From positions 1-38,284 of the IMG/VR virus record IMGVR_UViG_3300043540_000799: DNA of 38,284 bases. One strand, written 5' to 3'. The notes beneath the pieces were generated by a model. It searched no databases. It saw only the letters and a program-made list of their open reading frames with translations, and was not told the origin of the DNA. Source of the DNA: a virus. Positions 30,053 to 35,533 of the stretch are shown piece by piece. Position 1 is the first letter of the stretch; the number at the start of each line of letters is the position of its first letter. Both the position numbers and the translations under genes were made by a program.

Positions 30053-31000
30053 ATGCCTCATCTTGATATCGTCACCTGCGTCGCAAATCCGATCGGCTGG
30101 TCCAGCCGGACCCGTCTCGCAGCGCCTGCCATTCTGAGCTGGCTGGAAGAGCCGGAGGTGCGCGTCACGCTGGTCGAATGCGCCTATGGCGCCCGCGACC
30201 ACGAACTCGCGGCGCTCGCCGATCATCCGCGCGTCACCTTCGTTCCCGTCCGCGCCACCACGATGGTCTGGAACAAGGAAAACCTGCACAACATCGGGTT
30301 TTCGCGCGCCCCGGCCGACGCGGAATATTTCGGCTCCTTCGACGCCGACATCCATTTCCGCCGTCCCGGCTGGGCGCGCAACACCATCCGCGCCCTCGAC
30401 CTGCATCCGGTCGTGCAGCCCTGGTCGGTTTGCTACGATCTTGGGCCGAACGACGAGCACATTCAGACGCACACGTCTTTCGCGCGGTTGTTCCGCGAGG
30501 GCAAGCCGGTCACGCCGAAGGGCGAAAAGTTCTGGAAATCCAACGGCGGCTATTACGAATACGCTCATCCCGGCTTCGCCTGGGCCTGGACGCGCAAGGC
30601 GCTGGATCGGATCGGCGGTCTGTTCGAACTCGGCGCCATGGGGTCGGGCGATCATCACATGGCTCTGGGCATCGTCGGTCTGATAGAGAAATCCGTTCCC
30701 GGCGGCGCGCATCCCAATTACCTTGCCGCGCTGAAGGCGTGGGAATGCCGGGCGCAGGCCGCGATCAACCAGAACCTCGGCTTCGTGCACGGAACCATCG
30801 AACACCGCTTCCACGGCGCCAAGGACAAGCGCGGCTACATCAAGCGTTGGGGCATGTTCCTGAAACACAATTTCGATCCGCTGACCGGCGTCAAATTCAA
30901 TAGCCAGCGCGTGATCGAATGGGCCGGGGACAATCCGGAGCTCGAGCGCGAATTCCATGTCTATCTGATGTCGCGCGAGGAAGATTCGAACGTCATGTGA
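30053..31000 (+). CDS. Phage-encoded glycosyltransferase (GT-A-like)
   Basis: Encodes 315 residues. An N-terminal Rossmann-like strand (LDIVTCVANPIGWSSRTRLA) is followed by TFVPVRATTMVWNKENLHNIGF, a segment typical of GT2/GT27-like transferases. Next come the metal-binding FDADIHFRRPGW (DAD at 97-99), VVQPWSVCYDLGPN, GFAWAWTRKALDRIGGL, and GAMGSGDHHMALG (a candidate acceptor/catalytic block). There is no signal peptide or membrane segment, so action is cytoplasmic. It sits between the lysozyme and holin candidates. Likely targets are host lipopolysaccharide sugars, phage proteins or DNA; none can be chosen from sequence. Confidence 0.8.
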   Translation: MPHLDIVTCVANPIGWSSRTRLAAPAILSWLEEPEVRVTLVECAYGARDHELAALADHPRVTFVPVRATTMVWNKENLHNIGFSRAPADAEYFGSFDADIHFRRPGWARNTIRALDLHPVVQPWSVCYDLGPNDEHIQTHTSFARLFREGKPVTPKGEKFWKSNGGYYEYAHPGFAWAWTRKALDRIGGLFELGAMGSGDHHMALGIVGLIEKSVPGGAHPNYLAALKAWECRAQAAINQNLGFVHGTIEHRFHGAKDKRGYIKRWGMFLKHNFDPLTGVKFNSQRVIEWAGDNPELEREFHVYLMSREEDSNVM

Positions 31001-31081
31001 TCCCCTGTTGCGCGCGGGGCAACCGGACCGCGAGCAGCGCGCTCATCCTTTCGCTCGCGCTCGACACTGAACGGCTAAACC

Positions 31082-31552
31082 ATGAAAATTGAAACCCTGA
31101 TCATTGGGGCGGCGCTCGCGCTCGTCTCGACTGCGGCGTTCGCCGCTGAAGCCGCGCCAGCGACTGATATCGTCGTGCCCTGGGGCGCATGGCTGTCGTC
31201 CATGCTGTCTTCGCTGGCGTCGCTCGCGGTCGCGCTGTTGTCCTTCGTCGTCGCCAAATGGGCGCCGGCCTATATCAAGCTGCTGATCACCAATGACCTG
31301 ATCGCCAAGGCGGTCAACTTCGGCATCGCATCGGTCGAGGGCGCGGTCGCCGGCAAGGAACTGGACGTGAAAACCGCGAACGTCGTGATCGCCGCCGCGA
31401 CGAATTATGCCGTGCAGTCCGAGCCGCTGCTTGCCTCCTGGCTCGGCAAGAACATCATGCCGCTGATCCTCGCCAAGCTGTCGGAACTCGGCGTGCTTCC
31501 GGCTGAAGCGTCCGCCGCCAGCACCGGCGTTTCCGTGGCGCCCCCGAAATGA
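31082..31552 (+). CDS. Membrane protein, candidate holin (LL-H-like)
   Basis: Encodes 156 residues. The first 22 (MKIETLIIGAALALVSTAAFAA) look like a signal peptide or signal anchor. A second hydrophobic segment covers ~36-58 (WLSSMLSSLASLAVALLSFVVAKWAP). The remainder is a helical soluble tail (YIKLLITNDLIAKAVNFGIASVEGAV..). This layout resembles LL-H-type phage holins, with a short membrane segment and a long helical domain. It follows the lytic enzymes and glycosyltransferase and overlaps the next gene through ATGA. Holin function is inferred from topology and neighbourhood. Confidence 0.6.
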   Translation: MKIETLIIGAALALVSTAAFAAEAAPATDIVVPWGAWLSSMLSSLASLAVALLSFVVAKWAPAYIKLLITNDLIAKAVNFGIASVEGAVAGKELDVKTANVVIAAATNYAVQSEPLLASWLGKNIMPLILAKLSELGVLPAEASAASTGVSVAPPK

Positions 31553-31662
31553 CGGCGCGCATCCTGGGCTTTCTCGTCGGCGCCGCTCTCGCGCTCGTCG
31601 CCGCCGCCGCCGTGGGCGCGGTCTATCTCGAATTCCATACATGGCGGGGGTTCGCGCCATGA
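31549..31662 (+). CDS. 37-residue single-span membrane protein
   Basis: A short gene with ATGA overlaps at both ends: its ATG overlaps the candidate holin stop (31549-31552), and its TGA overlaps the next start (31659-31662). The product is almost entirely one hydrophobic helix (ILGFLVGAALALVAAAAV), with a short polar C-terminus (YLEFHTWRGFAP). Coupled reading on both sides and the lysis context support a real gene. It could be an antiholin, pinholin or small anchor; the function is unproven. Confidence 0.6.
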   Translation: MTARILGFLVGAALALVAAAAVGAVYLEFHTWRGFAP

Positions 31663-32036
31663 GCTGGAGGGGACGCCTCTCGACTTGGATCGGCGCCGCC
31701 GCTTCAACGCCTGCGGGCGTTTCTGCGGCCGCGGGGACCATCGGCCAGGACGTGGCCGCCGTTCAACAGGCGGTGCGATTCCTCGGGGACCTCGCCGCCA
31801 ACAAAGCGACGATCCAGGAGGGGCTTTCCGTGGGCCTCTCTCTCGACAAGGCGCTGGCGCCTTTTCTGCCGGGGCCTTTAGCCGCTGATGTGGCGCTCGC
31901 GATCTCGCTGGCCGAGGCTCTGATTGCGCTTTATTCCGCCCTTCCTCCCGACTGGCAAGCGATCAAGCGCACGCCGTCGAAGCCATACAAGGGCGACGGA
32001 ATCAATCCTTACACTGGCGCTCCGCTCGGCGTCTGA
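31659..32036 (+). CDS. Small hypothetical phage protein of the lysis region
   Basis: Encodes 125 residues. ATG 31659 is preferred over 31641 because it makes an ATGA overlap with the 37-residue gene. Helical segments (TIGQDVAAVQQAVRFLGDLAANKATI) lead into a hydrophobic stretch (PLAADVALAISLAEALIALYSAL, ~82-100) that may be membrane-associated. The end is Pro/Gly-rich (SKPYKGDGINPYTGAPLGV). No family is recognised. Location suggests a lysis-control or membrane partner role. Confidence 0.6.
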   Translation: MSWRGRLSTWIGAAASTPAGVSAAAGTIGQDVAAVQQAVRFLGDLAANKATIQEGLSVGLSLDKALAPFLPGPLAADVALAISLAEALIALYSALPPDWQAIKRTPSKPYKGDGINPYTGAPLGV

Positions 32037-32058
32037 TTTCCTCGAAAGGACCATCACC

Positions 32059-32388
32059 ATGAAAACCCGCATCCTCGCGGGCGCGCTCGCTTGCGCGCTC
32101 TCTTCCTCCAGCGCCTTCGCCATGTCGAGCACCACGCCGATCTCGACCGACAAGCTCCAACAGGCCGCGAAGAACGCCGCCGCCGTGGCGCAAATCTTCG
32201 CTTGCGACGTGAGCACGCTCGCCAATGTCGCGTTCGCCGTCGAGAACGCTGTGAATGCGGGTGGACAGGTGGTGCGCACGGGCACGACGACCAAGGTCGT
32301 TGGCGTCTCATCCGTGCTCTGTCAGCAGATCGGCGGCATCAATTCCGCCGTGACCGCCGCGCAGGTCTCGACCGCCACAAAGAACTGA
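32059..32388 (+). CDS. Small secreted protein with Sec signal peptide
   Basis: Encodes 109 residues from ATG 32059 (AAAGGA at 32045-32050). MKTRILAGALACALSSSSAFA is a strong Sec signal peptide with cleavage expected after residue 21. The mature part (~88 residues) is Ala/Val-rich and helical, with two cysteines (IFACDVS and VLCQQIG) that could pair in the periplasm. No family is recognised. It could modify the envelope of the lysogen (superinfection exclusion) or be a lysis accessory. Confidence 0.6.
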   Translation: MKTRILAGALACALSSSSAFAMSSTTPISTDKLQQAAKNAAAVAQIFACDVSTLANVAFAVENAVNAGGQVVRTGTTTKVVGVSSVLCQQIGGINSAVTAAQVSTATKN

Positions 32389-32400
32389 GCGGGGGCGGCT

Positions 32401-32574
32401 ATGAACAGCGCAACCGAATACAAGCTCGCCCTTTTGAAAATGATCCTGGACGGCATGGACGCCAAGATCGCCGCTCTTGGCCGGCAGGAGCCGGCGGTCT
32501 CTCACGCCCTTGCCGAAATGCATTTCGATGTGACGCAGGCCAGGATGGTCATTGTCGAATGGCAGGACAAATGA
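32401..32574 (+). CDS. 57-residue helical hypothetical protein
   Basis: Starts with MNSATEYKLALLKMILDGMD and continues as charged helix (KIAALGRQEPAVSHALAEMH) to a TGA at 32572-32574. Codon use follows the surrounding genes. It starts 12 bases after the secreted-protein stop, with GGGGGCGG rather than a strong ribosome site. No signal peptide, membrane span or known motif is visible. It lies inside the lysis cassette; the role is unknown. Confidence 0.5.
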   Translation: MNSATEYKLALLKMILDGMDAKIAALGRQEPAVSHALAEMHFDVTQARMVIVEWQDK

Positions 32575-32705
32575 ATGCGACCTTTGGGCCTGGCGCCCCG
32601 CTTTTTTCGGGGGGCAGGGCGCTCGCTGGCTTCCTCCGGTCCACCCTTCTCGCCGGGCTGCGTCGCGACGCTCTGAGATGAATAACGAAAAGGACGGCGA
32701 GTGTA

Positions 32706-32963
32706 ATGGTTGGCGAAATTCCCAACTGGCTGGTGACCTTGGGCGCCAGCGTCCTGACGGCGACAGGTGGTTTCATTCTCGCCCTGGTCAATCGCGGGCC
32801 GGCGATGCAGACCGCGCTGGACGCCCGCCTGCAAACCCTGATCGACGGCTATGAACGACGGGTCGATGACCTGATGCTTGAAGTTCATGGTCTGCGCGAG
32901 GAAGTCATCAACCTTCGTCGCGCGCTCTCCGAAGCGCATTATCAGAACAAATTCAGCGACTGA
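32706..32963 (+). CDS. Small membrane protein with coiled coil, possible i-spanin or holin
   Basis: Encodes 85 residues. One hydrophobic span (WLVTLGASVLTATGGFILAL, ~8-27) is followed by a heptad-patterned coiled coil (LQTLIDGYERRVDDLMLEVH and beyond, ~42-75). This single-pass plus coiled-coil layout is that of Rz-like inner-membrane spanins, or of XhlA-like small membrane proteins. No Rz1-like lipoprotein is found embedded or downstream, so the spanin idea is incomplete. It is the last gene before the intrinsic terminator, marking the end of the prophage operon. Confidence 0.6.
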   Translation: MVGEIPNWLVTLGASVLTATGGFILALVNRGPAMQTALDARLQTLIDGYERRVDDLMLEVHGLREEVINLRRALSEAHYQNKFSD

Positions 32964-32983
32964 CTTCCGCTTCTCGAAAATCC

Positions 32984-33017
32984 GCCCCGCCCGGCTTGCG
33001 CCGGGCGGGGCTTTTTT
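32984..33017 (+). terminator. Strong rho-independent terminator
   Basis: The arms GCCCCGCCCGGC (32984-32995) and GCCGGGCGGGGC (33000-33011) make a perfect 12-bp stem with a TTGC loop, followed directly by six T (33012-33017). It lies 21 bases after the last phage gene and probably ends the late operon, separating it from the SOS operon. Confidence 0.93.
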
Positions 33018-33043
33018 GCGTTTCCGGCGCCTGTTTGGACCTC

Positions 33044-33072
33044 TTGACTCTCGCCGCATTTCGGTTTTTGAT
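33044..33072 (+). promoter_or_regulatory. Probable sigma70-type promoter of imuA-imuB
   Basis: TTGACT (33044-33049) is separated by 17 bases from TTTGAT (33067-33072), a plausible -35/-10 pair with a weak -10. A LexA box begins two bases after the -10, so bound LexA would cover the start site. The promoter call is by eye. Confidence 0.6.
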
Positions 33073-33074
33073 CG

Positions 33075-33089
33075 GAACATAACAGGAAC
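33075..33089 (+). promoter_or_regulatory. LexA (SOS) box, alphaproteobacterial type
   Basis: GAAC (33075-33078) and GAAC (33086-33089) are direct repeats with exactly seven bases between them, the GAAC-N7-GAAC operator known for alphaproteobacterial LexA. It sits at the expected start site, 17 bases before the imuA ATG. It predicts repression in normal growth and induction after DNA damage. Confidence 0.93.
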
Positions 33090-33105
33090 AATCTCGTGAA
33101 GCGCC

Positions 33106-33948
33106 ATGCATGTCGCGCAGAAGGGCGAAGGATCGCCCTATGTCAAAACTCTGGCCGACCTGCGCCTGGTCCTCGCCGGGATCGCCGCCCGGCATGGCCT
33201 TGCCGCGCCGGGGCGCGAGACGGCTTTCGCTCTCGGCGACAGCGCGGTGGATGCTGTTCTCGGCGGCGGATTGAGCCCCGCCGCCTTGCACGAAATCCAT
33301 GCGCCCTGGGCCGATTGGTCGGCTGCGGCCGGCTTCGGACTGGCCCTGGCTGTTCGCGCCGCGCCGAAGCGCCCGCTGCTATGGGCGCGGCCGGATTTTC
33401 TCGAGCGCGAAGCCGGGCGGCTGAACGGGATCGGCCTTGCGGAATTCGGCGTCGATCCCGCGCTGTTGTCTCTGGTCCGGGGATGCGATGCGCAGGCCGT
33501 GCTGCGCGCTGGCGTCGAGGCGGCGCGCTGCAAGAGTCTTGGCGCGGTCCTGATCGAGATTAACGGGGCGCTGGGCGCGTTAAATTTCGCCGCAAGTTTG
33601 CGTCTGGCGCGGGCGGCGGAAAAGTCCGGCGTCACCCTGTTCCTGCTGCGCGTCGGTCTCGAAGATGCGCGGACGAGATCGCCGCCCAGCGCCGCCGCCT
33701 CGCGCTGGCGCGCGCGCGCCTGTCCGTCGCGCCCGCTCGCCGCCAATGCGCCGGGCGCGCCCGGTTTTCAAGTGACCTTGCTGCGCCATCGCGGGCTGAC
33801 GGCGGAGCGTTCGTGGCGTTTGGAGTGGTTGCGTGACCGAGGCCTGTTTCACCAGATCCCAGAGCCGGACGATGCGGCTTTACCTCGCGCTCTTCCTGCC
33901 CTTCCTGCCGATGGAGCGGTTGCGTCGGTGCGGCGGCGCGCCGGATGA
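33106..33948 (+). CDS. imuA: ImuA, SOS mutagenesis accessory protein
   Basis: Encodes 280 residues. It is a distant RecA-like protein that works with ImuB and DnaE2 in damage-induced translesion synthesis. Family marks are FALGDSAVDAVLGGGLSPAALHEI near residue 44, LLWARPDFLEREAGRLNGIGL near 88, and LLRVGLEDARTRSPPSAAAS then RWRA near 186, the Arg-rich 'T-R-W' block of ImuA. ATG 33106 lies 16 bases after the LexA box. The C-terminus overlaps the start of imuB by about 77 bases. The box, order and sequence together make the call secure. Confidence 0.9.
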   Translation: MHVAQKGEGSPYVKTLADLRLVLAGIAARHGLAAPGRETAFALGDSAVDAVLGGGLSPAALHEIHAPWADWSAAAGFGLALAVRAAPKRPLLWARPDFLEREAGRLNGIGLAEFGVDPALLSLVRGCDAQAVLRAGVEAARCKSLGAVLIEINGALGALNFAASLRLARAAEKSGVTLFLLRVGLEDARTRSPPSAAASRWRARACPSRPLAANAPGAPGFQVTLLRHRGLTAERSWRLEWLRDRGLFHQIPEPDDAALPRALPALPADGAVASVRRRAG

Positions 33949-35398
33949 GGGAACGCCCTTCGCCTTGGTGGAAAAACGCGCCCATGCGCAAAGGCTTTTC
34001 GCGCTTGATCCCTCCGCTTTGGAACAGGGATTGACCCCTGGCCTGTCGCTGTCGGATGCGCGCGCGCGCGCGCCGTGCCTCTGCGTCGCGCCCGCCGATC
34101 ACTCGGCCGACCGCGCGCTGTTGCTGCGCCTCGCGGCGCGCTGCGAGCGTTATACGCCGCTCGTGGCGCTCGACGAGCCCTATGGCGTTCTGCTCGACAT
34201 CTCCGGTTGCGCGCATTTGTTCGGCGGCGAAGAGGCGATGCGGGCGCGCCTCATCGCCGATTTTTCCGCATGGGGTTTTACAGCTCGGGCCGCCGTGGCG
34301 CCGGCGCCTGATTGCGCGCGGGCGCTTGCTCGTTTCTCTCCCGGCGGAATTTTCATTGATCACGCGGAAGGCGCGGTCGCGCGCCTGCCGCTCGCCGCAT
34401 TGGAGGCGGACGAGGACGTTCATTTTGCTCTCGCTCGCGCCGGATTCAGAACGCTCGGCGATCTCGCGGCGCGGCCGGCGCGGGGGTTCGCCGCGCGGTT
34501 CGGCAATGATTTTCCGTATCGGCTCGAACGTCTGTTCGGCCGCGCGGATCGCCGCATCACGCCTCTGCGGCCTCCACCCGAACGCATGGTCGAACGGCAT
34601 TTTCTCGAACCTGTTTCGCAGCGCGAGGCTTTGGAGTCCGTCATCGGCGATCTCCTGCGCGAAGTTGCTGTTCTTTTGGAGCAGCGCGGCGAGGGCGGGC
34701 GGGGATTTGAACTGTCGTTCTTTCGCGCCGATGGCCATGTGCGTCGCCTGGGCGTCGAAACCCTGCGGCCGACGCGCGACGACAATTTTCTCGGGCGTCT
34801 GTTCAGCGAAAAACTCGATTCGCTCGCCGATCCGCTGGACCCCGGTTTTGGTTTCGACGCTCTGCGTCTCGCGGTGCCTCGCGCGGAAACATGCGATGCG
34901 CGTCAGGAGAGTTTTGGCGGCGCCTCTCAAAGCGACGCCGAGCGGGAGTTGAGCGAATTGCTCGACCGCCTCACCACGCGTTTCGGCCGCGCGCGCGTGC
35001 TGCGGTTCATGCGCGAGGATGCCTATGAGCCGGAGCGCGAAAGTTTTGTCGTTCCCGCTTCTGCTCCGCCTTCAAAATGGCCCGCTCCGATCCCCGGCGA
35101 GCCGCCGACGCGGCCGCTCGCCTTGTTCGATCCGCCGCAACCGGTCGAGGTGGTGGCGTTGGCGCCGGACGGGCCGCCCGCGCGATTCCGTTGGCGGCGG
35201 AAAATGCATGACGTCCTGCGCGCCGAAGGGCCCGAACGCATCGCACCCGATTGGCGGGCGCACGGATTGGCGGCGCCGGAGCGGGATTATTATCGCGTCG
35301 AGGATCGTGAAGGGCGCCGGTTCTGGCTGTTTCGCCAGGGGCTGTACGAGCGTGGCGAGGGCGCGCCGCGCTGGTTCCTTCACGGGCTGTTCGCTTAG
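33872..35398 (+). CDS. imuB: ImuB, catalytically degenerate Y-family polymerase
   Basis: Encodes 508 residues from ATG 33872 (MRLYLALFLPFLPMERLRR), the usual ImuB N-terminus. A GTG at 33833 with TGGAG upstream would add 13 residues. The Y-family acidic catalytic residues normally found in this first strand are replaced (LFLPFLPMERL), as in known ImuB. Other marks are LLDISGCAHLFGGEEAM, RTLGDLAARPARGFAARFG, and the C-terminal FWLFRQGLYERGEG and WFLHGLFA. A RPLALF segment (~413-418) is a candidate beta-clamp-binding motif, although its first residue is not Gln. ImuB is the hub that links DnaE2 to the clamp. Confidence 0.92.
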   Translation: MRLYLALFLPFLPMERLRRCGGAPDEGTPFALVEKRAHAQRLFALDPSALEQGLTPGLSLSDARARAPCLCVAPADHSADRALLLRLAARCERYTPLVALDEPYGVLLDISGCAHLFGGEEAMRARLIADFSAWGFTARAAVAPAPDCARALARFSPGGIFIDHAEGAVARLPLAALEADEDVHFALARAGFRTLGDLAARPARGFAARFGNDFPYRLERLFGRADRRITPLRPPPERMVERHFLEPVSQREALESVIGDLLREVAVLLEQRGEGGRGFELSFFRADGHVRRLGVETLRPTRDDNFLGRLFSEKLDSLADPLDPGFGFDALRLAVPRAETCDARQESFGGASQSDAERELSELLDRLTTRFGRARVLRFMREDAYEPERESFVVPASAPPSKWPAPIPGEPPTRPLALFDPPQPVEVVALAPDGPPARFRWRRKMHDVLRAEGPERIAPDWRAHGLAAPERDYYRVEDREGRRFWLFRQGLYERGEGAPRWFLHGLFA

Positions 35399-35400
35399 AG

Positions 35401-35441
35401 CATATTCCCAGAAAGCTGCAGGCTTTTTTGATAATAATATG
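35401..35441. repeat. Imperfect palindrome with T-run between imuB and dnaE2
   Basis: CATATT (35401-35406) pairs with AATATG (35436-35441), and AAAGC (35412-35416) with GCTTT (35422-35426) around TGCAG. A run of six T follows the inner stem. It may be a decayed intergenic palindrome, and the inner hairpin could act as a weak terminator in front of dnaE2. The rest of the spacer (to 35533) is A/T-rich with no LexA box and no well-spaced promoter visible. Confidence 0.5.
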
Positions 35442-35533
35442 TATAAAAAACAATGTTTTATATAAAAATCGCGGTGTCGGCATGGTTGGGTTTCGCTCTA
35501 AGTCTGCCGCAGGCAAAACAGGGATCGAAAGCA

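Noticed and set aside
32571-32681. Possible 36-residue gene (ATGA-coupled to the 57-residue gene)
   Set aside because: The frame is Arg/Leu/Gly-rich with no motif. The start overlap may be chance, and the DNA has a hairpin-like GCGCCC...GGGCGC that could explain its composition. Kept as doubtful.
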